This document shows positions 34,129 through 43,521 of a stretch of 64,000 bases of DNA, in pieces; the first letter of the stretch is position 1, and each line of letters opens with the position of its first letter. Made by a program: the position numbers and the translations under genes. Under the pieces are notes generated by a model, which saw only the letters and a list, made by a program, of their open reading frames with translations, was not told where the DNA came from and did not search any database. This stretch comes from Candidatus Gastranaerophilales bacterium (GTDB lineage Bacteria > Cyanobacteriota > Vampirovibrionia > Gastranaerophilales > Gastranaerophilaceae), in the NCBI GenBank assembly GCA_905234865.1, contig CAJOJE010000014.1:1-64000 (forward strand), written 5' to 3'.

Positions 34129-36438
34129 TTAATCCGTATAAGAAGATTTTATGATATCATTAGCAAATTTTATTACCTTTTCCGGTAAATTTTCTTCATA
34201 CAGAGTATCTACGCCTCGGCTGTTTTTAGCAATACCTTTTGTTATTTGACGATTTTTATTCATCTGAAGATATAAAATATCGTTTTCATAATCTTTCAAT
34301 AAATCCTTTATTTCAAGGTAATGAGTTGCGCATACGGTTGTCGAGAATTTTTCTTCGATAAAATACCTTATAACGGCATAAAGAATTGAAATTCCATCCT
34401 TATAAGACGTGCTTTTTCCGATTTCATCAAAAAGAATTAAGCTCTTTTTGGTTGCATATTCCATAACCTTTGAAATCTCGGACATTTGCGCCTGATGAGA
34501 AGATTTTTGACCGAATAAATTGTCGGAAACGTTCAATACGGCAAAAAGCCTGTCAACAGGGGAAATTTTAACGCTTTCTGACGGAATAAAGCACCCTGCT
34601 TGAGATAAAACCGTTATAAGACCCAATTCTTTTAACAAAGTCGATTTTCCCGCCCCGTTTGCACCTGTCAGAACAATTAATTTTGAATTTTCAAAATTAA
34701 AATCCAAAGGCACGAATTCATTGAGTTTTTGAACGACGATATGTCGCCCTTTTTGAATTTTAACGGGGGCACCCTCACAAATAAACGGACGTTTAAGATC
34801 ATATTCTTTCACGCTTTTCAAGAAAGAATAAAATACGTCCAAAAGAGCGATGTTTTTGGAATATTCTCTTATTTGTCCCGTTAATTCTCCCGCATTTGTT
34901 TTCAATTCGGAAAAAATCGTTTTTTGCACATTGGTTATTTTTGATAACGTTGAAAAATATTTCTCTTCAAGTTCGAGCAATTTTCCCGTCGTATATCTTT
35001 TTGTGTTCCTCAATTCTCTGCAAAGCCTGAAATCATATCCTATAAGAGAAGTTGCCCCGTTTGGAACTTCAATATAAAAAGAACCTTGCTTTTGAATAAT
35101 TTTTAAGTTTTTAATTTTCGTACATTCAATTAAAGAGAGCCTGTATTCTTCAATTTGCCCTTCAATTTCCGAAAAATCCATAAATAAAAGGTCAAGTTCG
35201 GTATCGGCACCTTTTTTAATGTAATATCCTTTTTCGATTTTATCGGTGTCATCTTCGATTGTTTTGTTTAAAATTTCGTAAAAGTCCGATAAAATTTTAA
35301 AATGACGGGTTTTATTAAATATCGGCGAATTTAATTTTTCAATAAGTTTACTCGCCTCTTTTACCTTGGAAAATCCGTCTTTTAAAGTCAAAAATTCTAA
35401 AGGAAGCACCGTTTTATTGGATAATTTAGATGATATTCTTGAAATATCGCCCGTATTATCTAAAATAGAGGATAACTTTTCTTCACTATCGGGAATTGAT
35501 AAAATTTTATCCAAAAGGTCATACCTTTTTTCAATTTCTTCAATGTTATATAAAGGACTTGAAATAAAAGAGGATAAAAGCCGTTTCCCCATTGGGGTTT
35601 TGCAATTATCGAGAGTCCACAATAAAGAACCGTAAGTTGTATTGTTATATGAATTTTTGTTAAGTTCAAGATTTTTTCTTGTCAGAAAATCCATTTGCAT
35701 AAAATCTTTTACGTTATAATCTTCAACTTGTTCAAATTCAATTACGAAATCTTTCAGGATATTTTTTGAATAATTTAAAATTCCCGAATACGCATAATTT
35801 TCTTCTTCTTCGTAAAATTCTTCATCCAAAATTTCATATTTATAATTTGAATATATTTTAGGATCGATATTTGAGCTTTCCCTGATTAAAAGCTCTTTTG
35901 GAGAAATTCTCGACAATTCTAAAATTACATCGTTTAGAGTTCCCTTGGTTTTGTAAATATCCCCCGTAGAAACATCCGCATAACTGAAATCATAATTTTC
36001 ATTATTTTTTGAAATTGAAGCTATGTAGTTATTTTCGTTGGGTGTTAAAAATTCAGGCTCAAACAACGTGCCGTTCGTATAAATTTTTGCTATATCTCTC
36101 ATAAGAATACCGTCTTGGCTTTTTGCCGATTTTTCTTCAACAATGACAACTTTATAATTATTTTTTAAAAGTTTATCAATGTGACATTGTACGCTTCTGT
36201 TATTCACACCTGCCATCAAAACATCGGGCATGTTCTTGAATTTTTTCTTTGTAAGCGTAATGGATGAAACATTGGAGAACGTAATTGCATCGTCAAAATA
36301 CGTTTCGTAAAAATCACCCGCCCTGAAAAGAACGATATAATCTTTGTACTTTTTCTTTATATCGTAGTATTGTTTTAGTATGCCTGAAATTTGTTCAGGA
36401 TTAATGTCATTAAATTTAAAAAACTTTTGAATTTCCAT
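34129..36438 (-). CDS. MutS-type mismatch repair ATPase (divergent)
   Basis: The 769-residue protein has a MutS domain I with the mismatch-contacting F-x-E motif (RAGDFYETYFDDA, Phe43 and Glu45), then lever/clamp regions and a C-terminal ATPase. The ATPase is unusual: Walker A reads LTGANGAGKSTLLKELG near 590 instead of GPNMxGKST, Walker B LFDEIGKSTSYKDGI instead of DEIGRGTST, and CATHYLEIKDLL follows. It recognises mismatches or is a MutS-like paralogue. No MutL is in the window. The start has no clear Shine-Dalgarno (ATG 36438). A MutS2 is at 1157-3505. Confidence 0.85.
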   Translation of the reverse strand: MEIQKFFKFNDINPEQISGILKQYYDIKKKYKDYIVLFRAGDFYETYFDDAITFSNVSSITLTKKKFKNMPDVLMAGVNNRSVQCHIDKLLKNNYKVVIVEEKSAKSQDGILMRDIAKIYTNGTLFEPEFLTPNENNYIASISKNNENYDFSYADVSTGDIYKTKGTLNDVILELSRISPKELLIRESSNIDPKIYSNYKYEILDEEFYEEEENYAYSGILNYSKNILKDFVIEFEQVEDYNVKDFMQMDFLTRKNLELNKNSYNNTTYGSLLWTLDNCKTPMGKRLLSSFISSPLYNIEEIEKRYDLLDKILSIPDSEEKLSSILDNTGDISRISSKLSNKTVLPLEFLTLKDGFSKVKEASKLIEKLNSPIFNKTRHFKILSDFYEILNKTIEDDTDKIEKGYYIKKGADTELDLLFMDFSEIEGQIEEYRLSLIECTKIKNLKIIQKQGSFYIEVPNGATSLIGYDFRLCRELRNTKRYTTGKLLELEEKYFSTLSKITNVQKTIFSELKTNAGELTGQIREYSKNIALLDVFYSFLKSVKEYDLKRPFICEGAPVKIQKGRHIVVQKLNEFVPLDFNFENSKLIVLTGANGAGKSTLLKELGLITVLSQAGCFIPSESVKISPVDRLFAVLNVSDNLFGQKSSHQAQMSEISKVMEYATKKSLILFDEIGKSTSYKDGISILYAVIRYFIEEKFSTTVCATHYLEIKDLLKDYENDILYLQMNKNRQITKGIAKNSRGVDTLYEENLPEKVIKFANDIIKSSYTD

Positions 36439-36483
36439 GATGTTAATAATAAAATATTACAGTAAGTAAAACAAGGAAAAAAT

Positions 36484-37131
36484 ATGGGCTGTTTAAAAAA
36501 ACTTTGCGGATTTATCGTTTTTATCTCTATTATATACGTTTTTTTCGCTTTTGGCGGATTTAGTTTTGTTAAGAATAAATACACCGAATATACATCTCCG
36601 ACACGAGAAGTCATAGTTGAAGAAGAAAAAGACTTCGGAAATCTCGAAAATATATCCGATAATTATATTTTATCACGTTCTTTGAATTTTTTCGGGTACA
36701 GAAAATTAAATGCGTATTATTTTCCTAAAAAACAAAGAATTACCATTCTTGACCTTAACGAAAGTAACATTTTAACAAATCAGGATTTTGAAAACGGAAA
36801 TCTTGAAAAAAAATTGGAAGAATTTTCTTCAAAATGGACAACTTCTCCGATTTTTCCCGTTAATAACATTAAAATAACCCACAGAGGAAAAATTAAAGCA
36901 GGGGATAAAAAAATTTCTTATGCGGAATTTGAAGCAAACGTAAAGATGATTCCTTTCTTTAAGGCAAAAGGAACCGTCGCAATTTATGAAACGCAAAACA
37001 AAGAAAACTTTATTCAAAAAATCAAGAAAAATTCAACAACAACGCCAAAACTCGTTATCTCCGCAAAATTCCCGACGGGATACGATTATTCCGTTACCAA
37101 AAATTTTATATCGGAACTTAGATTTAATTAA
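36484..37131 (+). CDS. Membrane-anchored protein of unknown function
   Basis: The 215-residue protein starts MGCLKKLCGFIVFISIIYVF; a single hydrophobic segment (about 9-27) anchors a soluble C-terminal domain of mixed alpha/beta character, with a Lys-rich part (KIKAGDKKISYAEFEANVKM). The N-terminal Cys at position 3 is in no lipobox. An AAGGAAAA ribosome binding site supports the ATG. It is divergent from mutS and ends in a strong terminator. I do not recognise a family. Confidence 0.6.
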   Translation: MGCLKKLCGFIVFISIIYVFFAFGGFSFVKNKYTEYTSPTREVIVEEEKDFGNLENISDNYILSRSLNFFGYRKLNAYYFPKKQRITILDLNESNILTNQDFENGNLEKKLEEFSSKWTTSPIFPVNNIKITHRGKIKAGDKKISYAEFEANVKMIPFFKAKGTVAIYETQNKENFIQKIKKNSTTTPKLVISAKFPTGYDYSVTKNFISELRFN

Positions 37132-37146
37132 TAAAATTTAACATAT

Positions 37147-37188
37147 TAAAAACCCGCCTTTCGATAAAAAGCGGGTTTTTAATTTTTT
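37147..37188. terminator. Bidirectional rho-independent terminator
   Basis: TTAAAAACCCGC pairs with GCGGGTTTTTAA across a 13-nt loop, followed by TTTTTT on the + strand and an A/T symmetric sequence on the other. It separates the membrane protein gene from the convergent pgi. Confidence 0.88.
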
Positions 37189-37202
37189 AAGGTTATTAAA
37201 CT

Positions 37203-38441
37203 CTATTGATTAAGAGCTTTTTTAACTTCTTTTTTATAAATTTCAACATTCGGCTGCAACACTTCGGGAAGTGCAACGTCTTTTGTCGTTACGTCATTTT
37301 CTTTTCTTCTTAAAAGATTTCCCGTATAAAGTGTTTCAAAATGTTTCAATTCAATAAAATGCGCAATTGACGTTAAATCAAAATCTTCCGTTTCAATGAC
37401 GGAAACAGGGTGCATATTTGAATATGCGCTTATAACACCCGATAATACGGCATTTGTTACTTTGTCCGTTGTTTTTGTATAAACGAAAGTAAAAAACGAA
37501 TCTTTGTTATTAACGTCAAGGTCAGCTTCCGCATTGTAGTGAAGGTACCCCGGTCCAATATTTGTATCCGTTGCAATTCTTGCTTTTAAGGATTCGTTTT
37601 TAAGTTGTTTTTCCCATAAAGTCGTACCTTGATAAGCGTCGCCGAAGTATTCCACAAAATGTTTATTTTTACCGTTTAATTTAGCTTCAACGTTAGAAAT
37701 TGCAAGCTGCATTGCAGGATTAGACATAATATCTTTTGTCATAAAGATTTTTTGTGCTTCCAAAGATGCTTCAAGAAGGTTTTGAACCTGTTTTTTATCG
37801 TACCCCGAGAAGAATAACGTAAACAACGTTGCATCGTCTAAAATCGAAAATCTTCCGCCTACATCATCATGAACAAACCCTGAACCTTTAAGCTCGCCCT
37901 TATCCACAAGACGTCTTAGAGCGCTTTTTTCGCTTGAAGCGTCCGTCATTGCATAAAATCTGTCCGATACGTCGTCTTTTCCCAAATGTTTTTGCATTAA
38001 TTCTTTTGCTTTATTGTATCCCGTTGTTGTTTCAAGCGTTCCGCCCGATTTTGAAACAACGAGAAAAATTGTTTTATCCAAGTTTAAATTTTTTGAAAAT
38101 CTTTCAAAGCTGACAGGGTCAACCGAGGAGAAGAAATGAACGTTTTTATCAACCCCCAGCATTTTTACCATTGATTCGGTCGTATGTCTTGAACCGCCGA
38201 TACCTAAAATGCAAAGTTCGTCAAATCCGCCTTTTTTTGCTTCATTTGCAAGATTTTGCAAAGAATCGAGATTTGCAAGCTGAATTTTTTGCAATTCGCC
38301 TATCCAGTTTAAAAATTGTCCTTTTTTCCCTGCACGAGCTTCGATATCTTCGATTGCTTCTTTGCTTAAAGCTTCATAATTTGAAAATTTAATATCATTT
38401 TCAAATTTGACACTGACATTTAATTTTGTAGCAGTCATCAT
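37203..38441 (-). CDS. pgi: Glucose-6-phosphate isomerase (short type)
   Basis: The 412-residue enzyme has the two SIS domains of Pgi: LCILGIGGSRHTTESMVKM and the sugar-phosphate loop VVSKSGGTLETTTGYNKAKE. GSGFVHDDVGGRFSILDDAT is another conserved segment, and the C-terminal HFIELKHFETLYTG contributes the active-site His. It interconverts glucose 6-phosphate and fructose 6-phosphate. It is shorter than the roughly 550-residue E. coli form and resembles the compact bacterial type. Two adjacent ATG codons (38441, 38438) follow a GAGG. It ends at the terminator above. Confidence 0.9.
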   Translation of the reverse strand: MMTATKLNVSVKFENDIKFSNYEALSKEAIEDIEARAGKKGQFLNWIGELQKIQLANLDSLQNLANEAKKGGFDELCILGIGGSRHTTESMVKMLGVDKNVHFFSSVDPVSFERFSKNLNLDKTIFLVVSKSGGTLETTTGYNKAKELMQKHLGKDDVSDRFYAMTDASSEKSALRRLVDKGELKGSGFVHDDVGGRFSILDDATLFTLFFSGYDKKQVQNLLEASLEAQKIFMTKDIMSNPAMQLAISNVEAKLNGKNKHFVEYFGDAYQGTTLWEKQLKNESLKARIATDTNIGPGYLHYNAEADLDVNNKDSFFTFVYTKTTDKVTNAVLSGVISAYSNMHPVSVIETEDFDLTSIAHFIELKHFETLYTGNLLRRKENDVTTKDVALPEVLQPNVEIYKKEVKKALNQ

Positions 38442-38513
38442 TTTGTATTCCTCTTTCTTAATTAATTTTCAAAAATCATTTTACCATAAAATTGTTCAAG
38501 TTATAATTAATTT

Positions 38514-39677
38514 ATGGGTGATGAAGATAAGCAATTTGAGGCATCCCAGCAAAAACTGAGGAAGGCAAGAAAAGAAGGTCAGGTAGTTAAATCAAAAGAT
38601 TTTTCTACGGCGGTGTCGTTAATTGTCATGTTTTTGGTTATTTATTCTTTGGGGATGTTTATTTGGACCCAAATTTCGGGACTTTTTTCCAATTTATACG
38701 AACAAATTCCAAACAAACATTTTAACGAAATCGGCATATCGTACATAATTTTTGTAACACTTGTGCCGAGCGTTTTAATAATTCTGCCTATCGTGTGCCT
38801 TTCCGCTTTAACTTCGATTATTGCGGATTTAATTCAGGTCGGTCCTTTATTTACGATGACCCCTTTAATGCCGAAACCCGACAAATTAAATCCGACAAAG
38901 TATTTCAAAAATCTTATGAACCCGAAAACGTTGTTTGAATTGGTTAAAAACATCGCAAAAGTAATAATTTTAGGGTTTATAGGCTTTAGTGTTTATATGG
39001 CTCATTTTCCCCACATTTTGGGTCTTGCCGTCGTTGATAATCAATTTGCGACGTTAAATGCTTTCGGAAGTTTAATCGTAGATTTTATTATTAAAGCGGG
39101 GATTGCTTTTTTAATTATTGCAGCAATGGATTATGGCGTTACAAAATGGAAATTCATGCAGGATCAAAAAATGTCTTTTAAAGAAGTAAAAGACGAATAC
39201 AAAAACTCTGAAGGCGACCCTCACGTTAAAGCGGCTTTACGACAAAAAAGACAGCAATTGTTAAGACAATCCATGAAAGATTCCGTTCCCGAGGCGGATT
39301 TTGTCGTAACAAACCCGACGCATGTGGCATGCGCCCTAAAATACGACGCTCAAACAATGGATTCTCCCGTTCTTCTTGCAAAAGGAGCGGAATTGTTTGC
39401 AAAAGAAATTAAAGAAATAGCAAAAGCTCATGATGTTCCCATTATCGAAAATCCTCCCGTCGCAAGGGCAATTTATCGCCTTGTTGAAGTAAACAGACAA
39501 ATTCCGCCCGATTTATATAAAGCGGTTGCCGAAATATTAATCTTTGTATATAATTCCAAAAAACAAAAACAGATTACGGAAGAAAACAAAATCAAGGAAA
39601 TCAAAAAACGACAGGAAGCCTACGAGAAGAATTACTTTAGAGAAAACGGGAACGAAAATAAAGATAAAGAAAAGTAA
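38514..39677 (+). CDS. flhB: FlhB/SctU-family type III export apparatus protein
   Basis: The 387-residue protein starts GDEDKQFEASQQKLRKARKE, the family's charged opening, followed by four membrane helices (about 28-215). The cytosolic domain carries the autocleavage motif NPTH near 266 (VVTNPTHVACALKYD), followed by LAKGAELFAKEIKEIAKAH, IIENPPVARAIYRLVEV and a Lys/Glu-rich tail. FlhB is the substrate-specificity switch of the flagellar type III exporter. No other flagellar gene is in the window except the sigma factor that follows at 78 bp, so it could also be the SctU of another secretion system. Confidence 0.92.
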   Translation: MGDEDKQFEASQQKLRKARKEGQVVKSKDFSTAVSLIVMFLVIYSLGMFIWTQISGLFSNLYEQIPNKHFNEIGISYIIFVTLVPSVLIILPIVCLSALTSIIADLIQVGPLFTMTPLMPKPDKLNPTKYFKNLMNPKTLFELVKNIAKVIILGFIGFSVYMAHFPHILGLAVVDNQFATLNAFGSLIVDFIIKAGIAFLIIAAMDYGVTKWKFMQDQKMSFKEVKDEYKNSEGDPHVKAALRQKRQQLLRQSMKDSVPEADFVVTNPTHVACALKYDAQTMDSPVLLAKGAELFAKEIKEIAKAHDVPIIENPPVARAIYRLVEVNRQIPPDLYKAVAEILIFVYNSKKQKQITEENKIKEIKKRQEAYEKNYFRENGNENKDKEK

Positions 39678-39696
39678 TATAAATAATCGGTTTAAT

Positions 39697-39731
39697 TTGC
39701 ATTTTACCCCTAAAAAGTATATGATATACTT
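39697..39731 (+). promoter_or_regulatory. Promoter with palindrome over the -10 box
   Basis: TTGCAT (39697-39702) and TATGAT (39720-39725) are 17 bp apart. The perfect 17-bp dyad AAGTATATGATATACTT (39715-39731) covers the -10 region and would be a natural repressor site. The start of the sigma-factor gene lies 25 bp downstream. Confidence 0.5.
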
Positions 39732-39755
39732 AAAATACGGCACAATTAGCAAGCT

Positions 39756-40433
39756 ATGACTATGACGGTTCAATCAAGACTAAAAGATTATATAGATATA
39801 ATTCAAAAAGTTGCAAAGGTGGAATATCGAAGAATTCCATCTCACATGGTGGAGTGCGAGGAATTGGTTTCCATAGGTATTATTGCCATACAAACCTTAA
39901 TTAAAAATAAAACCGACGCAGAGCTTGAAAAATACAATTCTTCTTATATTGCAACCGCAGTAAGATGGGCAATCAGAAACGAACTTAGAAACAGGTATAA
40001 ATGGTATACCTTAAAACATAAAACCGAAGAACAATCGGATAATTTGGACGTTCAAACAGCCGATTCAAATTCTTCTTCTCTTGATGTTTCTCCGACAAAA
40101 GTAAGAGAGGCGATTTATGAAACGATTTTATCAATTGATTCAATTGCAAGCGCCTCATCGGATAATGATTCGCCGTTTGATTTTATTAAAGATACGCACG
40201 CAACTCCTGATGAAAATGCGGAAATAACCGAATTAGGGCGTGTAATCAGAGAAGCAATCGCAAAACTTCCTCAAAAAGACAGAACGATTGTTGAATACAG
40301 ATTTTACAGAAATTTACAAGTTAAACAAATTGCCCAAATGGTTGGTCTTTCAAGTTCGAGAATAACAAGAATCGTCCAATCGTCTTTGAATACCGTAAGG
40401 GAATATCTTGAAAAAAGAGGGCTTTCATACTGA
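39756..40433 (+). CDS. Sigma-70 family RNA polymerase sigma factor
   Basis: The 225-residue protein has a region-2-like segment (ECEELVSIGIIAIQTLIK, SYIATAVRWAIRNELRNRYK) and region 4 with helix-turn-helix (KLPQKDRTIVEYRFYRNLQV, KQIAQMVGLSSSRITRIVQ). A Ser/Asp-rich linker (about 90-140) takes the place of region 3. Size and neighbour flhB make an alternative factor of the FliA type possible, but region 3 is not clearly kept, so I do not assign a symbol. Two in-frame starts (39756, 39762) are possible. A palindrome over its promoter suggests autoregulation. Confidence 0.85.
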   Translation: MTMTVQSRLKDYIDIIQKVAKVEYRRIPSHMVECEELVSIGIIAIQTLIKNKTDAELEKYNSSYIATAVRWAIRNELRNRYKWYTLKHKTEEQSDNLDVQTADSNSSSLDVSPTKVREAIYETILSIDSIASASSDNDSPFDFIKDTHATPDENAEITELGRVIREAIAKLPQKDRTIVEYRFYRNLQVKQIAQMVGLSSSRITRIVQSSLNTVREYLEKRGLSY

Positions 40434-40460
40434 TACTGTTGTAAGGAAGGATAACGAGCA

Positions 40461-42350
40461 ATGCAATTGGAACAAGTTCAAAAAATCAATGAAAATTACA
40501 AAAAAACCGTAAAAAAAGCGCTTAATGTTTTAGGTAAAAAACATTTGGCTCTTATTTGCCATGGAGTAAGTTTTCCTGCTTTAGAGGGCGAAAATACGGG
40601 CTTTGGAACTTATAATTCAAACGGTGCAAAGAAATTATACGAGTTTTTGGGCGGAATGTTCAACGTAATTCAGCTCGGGCCGAACGGTAAAACCAAAAAA
40701 GGCGATGCTTCGCCGTATACGGGAACGGTTTTTTCCCAAAATCCTCTTTTTATAGACTTAAAGAGCTTAACGGAAAAAGAAGGACACAACCTTTTATCTA
40801 AAGAAACTTTTGACAAAATCGTAAAATCCAACCCGAAACAAGGTCAAAACAGAGCGGATTACGCTTATGCAACAAGTTCATACGATAATGCCTTTGATGA
40901 AATTTATTCAAATTACAAAAAATTATCCGACAAAACTTTTGAAAAAGAATTTGAACAATTCAAAAAAGAAAACGCAAGCTGGCTTGATAACGATTCTTTA
41001 TACGAAGCACTTTCCGTTGAAAACGGAAGCGACTATTACCCGAATTGGAAAAACGATTTGGATAAAAACCTTTTATATAAAGCGGATAAAAAACTTGCGA
41101 AAAAAAGAATTGAAGAAATAACGAAAAAACATAAAGACGTTATTGAAAAATACAAGCTTATTCAATTCATTGTTGCAAAACAATCGGATAAAACAAGAGA
41201 ATTTGTTAAAAAGAACGGCTTAAAGATGATAGCCGACAGACAAGTTGCATTCTCAGACAGAGATTGCTGGGCATATCAATCTTTATTTATGGAAGGCTGG
41301 TCTTTGGGGTGCCCTCCCGATTATTTTTCAAAAGACGGTCAGGCATGGGATTTTAGCGTTGTAAACCCCGAAAAACTATTCAATAAAGACGGTTCATTGG
41401 GTGAAGCGGGACAACTTTTGAAAAGACTTTACTTAAAGATGTTTAAAGAAAACCCGGGCGGTGTCAGAATTGACCATACGGTAGGTTTAATTGACCCTTG
41501 GGTATACAAAAAGGGACACAAACCAAAAGTTGAAGAAGGTGCGGGAAGATTGTATTCTTCGCCTAATCATCCCGAACTTTCAAAATATTCAATCGCAAAA
41601 AGCGAAAATACGGATTCCGATTATAAACCCGATGAAGAAAAATGGATTAAAGAATTATCGGACGAACAAATAAAACAATACGGCGCAATGATAGAAAAAA
41701 TCGTCATTCAAAGCGCAAAAGAAGCAGGGCTTGATAAATCGGCAATCGTTGCGGAAGATTTAGGAACTTTAACATATCCTGTTGTTGAAGTTATGAAAAA
41801 ATACGAACTTGCAGGCATGAAACTTGTTCAGTTCGTTGTTGCAACGGAACCCGATCACCCGTACAGATGTAAAAATATAACCGCAAATTCATGGGCAATG
41901 ACGGGAACTCATGATAACCGTCCCATAAGGCTTTGGGCTAAAGATACGGTTAATACGGAAGAAGACACTCCGCACGTTAATAATTTAATGGAAGATTTAT
42001 ACAAAGAATTTGAAGGACAGGATATGATTCGCCATAAACTTTACACAGACGATAAATTTCTTGCTTTTTCAAAATTAGTCGAAATTTTTGCTTCAAAAGC
42101 AGAAAATCTTCAAATTTTCTTCACCGATTTCTTCGGCATTCAAGAAGCATACAATACCCCCGGTACCTCGGGAAATAAAAACTGGTCTTTAAGAATACCC
42201 GATAATTTTGAAGAACTTTACTACAACAATTTATCAACGGGTGATGCCTTAAATCTTCCTTTGGCGCTTTCATACGCAATTAAAGCAAGAGGCAGAGATT
42301 TTGCCGAAAAGAATAAAGAATTGCTTGTTGAACTTGAAAAATTGGCATAA
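40461..42350 (+). CDS. malQ: GH77 4-alpha-glucanotransferase (MalQ-like)
   Basis: The 629-residue protein has GH77 features: SPYTGTVFSQNPLFIDL near the start, a long Lys-rich helical insert (about 130-240), and GGVRIDHTVGLIDPW with the nucleophile Asp. VAEDLGTLTYPV carries the acid/base Glu, and TGTHDNRPIRLW the third Asp. It transfers maltodextrin segments in glycogen or starch use. The substrate-binding Arg in GGVRIDH is present. It starts 27 bp after the sigma gene with an AAGGAAGG ribosome binding site. Insert length differs from typical MalQ. Confidence 0.88.
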   Translation: MQLEQVQKINENYKKTVKKALNVLGKKHLALICHGVSFPALEGENTGFGTYNSNGAKKLYEFLGGMFNVIQLGPNGKTKKGDASPYTGTVFSQNPLFIDLKSLTEKEGHNLLSKETFDKIVKSNPKQGQNRADYAYATSSYDNAFDEIYSNYKKLSDKTFEKEFEQFKKENASWLDNDSLYEALSVENGSDYYPNWKNDLDKNLLYKADKKLAKKRIEEITKKHKDVIEKYKLIQFIVAKQSDKTREFVKKNGLKMIADRQVAFSDRDCWAYQSLFMEGWSLGCPPDYFSKDGQAWDFSVVNPEKLFNKDGSLGEAGQLLKRLYLKMFKENPGGVRIDHTVGLIDPWVYKKGHKPKVEEGAGRLYSSPNHPELSKYSIAKSENTDSDYKPDEEKWIKELSDEQIKQYGAMIEKIVIQSAKEAGLDKSAIVAEDLGTLTYPVVEVMKKYELAGMKLVQFVVATEPDHPYRCKNITANSWAMTGTHDNRPIRLWAKDTVNTEEDTPHVNNLMEDLYKEFEGQDMIRHKLYTDDKFLAFSKLVEIFASKAENLQIFFTDFFGIQEAYNTPGTSGNKNWSLRIPDNFEELYYNNLSTGDALNLPLALSYAIKARGRDFAEKNKELLVELEKLA

Positions 42351-42353
42351 CTT

Positions 42354-43520
42354 ATGAAAAACAACTTTATATTAAAAACATTATTTATAATTTTTACGTT
42401 CGCTTTCGGAATTAACAATGCTTTTGCAGATTTTGCCTTTAGCGAAATGGAATTAAGGTTTGCTCAGGTGTCCGACGTTCATTTGTCGGACGCACCCGAT
42501 ACAAGCTATAAGGTTTTATCACATTCAAAAGACCTTATGAGATCTGCAATTAAAGACCTGAACACAATGAAAGGGCTTGATTTTGTTGCGTTTACGGGCG
42601 ATATGGTAAACGAACCGACAAAGAAATTATACAGGGATTTTTTACTTGAATTATCCGATTTGAATTATCCTTCATTGCTTGTTTTGGGAAATCATGACAG
42701 CACCTCAAACGACAGTAAGAGCGAAGAATATTTAAACAAAAATACGGTATATGAAATAATCAGAAGGTATAACCCTTATCAAGACCATAATTCCGTTTAT
42801 TTTGCATATTCTCCCGCAAAAGATTTCAGAGTTATAGTTCTTGATACGACGACGGGGTACGAAAACCGGTCAACAGGGTTTCTATCCGATGAACAATTAC
42901 AATTTCTTGATAAAGAAATAGGGGAAAATGAAGATAAAATCATAATTATTTTTCAACACCACCCTGTCATCGAACCGTTTTCAAGCTCTGACCATAAATT
43001 ATTAAACGCAAACGCTTATTTGGATGTTTTAAATAAGCATAAACACACTCCCATAGGGATTTTTTCGGGACACTACCATTGCACTAAAATCATAAGAAAA
43101 GGAAACGTAATCCATGTTACGACTCCTTCTCTTGTTACATATCCCAACGCATACAGAACGGTTGTTGTTTCAAATTACAGGGACAGGGTCACTTTTGATA
43201 TAGCGCTTCATGAAACAAAATTAACCAAAATTCAACAGCTTGCAAAATCAAACATAATTGCAAAAAGCGTTATGTACGGACTTGCAAGCGATAGAAACAC
43301 TTCAATCTTAATCAGAAAAAGAGGATTGCCCGGAATTAAATTATCTCAAGAAGAAAAAGATGAAATTAAAGCAAAAGAGCTTGAGAGAAAAGAAGCCGAC
43401 AAAGCTCAAAGACTTGAAGAAAAACAATTAAGAAAAGAAGCAAAGGAAAAAGCAAAACAAGAAAAAGAATTATTAAAACAAGAAGCTAAAAAACAAAAAG
43501 AATTAAGCAAAGGAAAATAA
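42354..43520 (+). CDS. Exported calcineurin-like metallophosphoesterase with charged tail
   Basis: The 388-residue protein has a signal peptide (MKNNFILKTLFIIFTFAFGI, ending near ...FADFA). The metallophosphoesterase motifs follow in order: QVSDVHLSD (D-x-H), FTGDMVNEPT (GD), LVLGNHDST (GNHD), FQHHPV and SGHYHC (GHxH). The last 75 residues are a Lys/Glu/Ala-rich coiled coil (about 315-388), unusual for the family. It probably acts on an extracytoplasmic phosphate ester. The ATG starts 4 nt after the malQ stop, which suggests co-transcription. Confidence 0.85.
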   Translation: MKNNFILKTLFIIFTFAFGINNAFADFAFSEMELRFAQVSDVHLSDAPDTSYKVLSHSKDLMRSAIKDLNTMKGLDFVAFTGDMVNEPTKKLYRDFLLELSDLNYPSLLVLGNHDSTSNDSKSEEYLNKNTVYEIIRRYNPYQDHNSVYFAYSPAKDFRVIVLDTTTGYENRSTGFLSDEQLQFLDKEIGENEDKIIIIFQHHPVIEPFSSSDHKLLNANAYLDVLNKHKHTPIGIFSGHYHCTKIIRKGNVIHVTTPSLVTYPNAYRTVVVSNYRDRVTFDIALHETKLTKIQQLAKSNIIAKSVMYGLASDRNTSILIRKRGLPGIKLSQEEKDEIKAKELERKEADKAQRLEEKQLRKEAKEKAKQEKELLKQEAKKQKELSKGK

Positions 43521-43521
43521 A

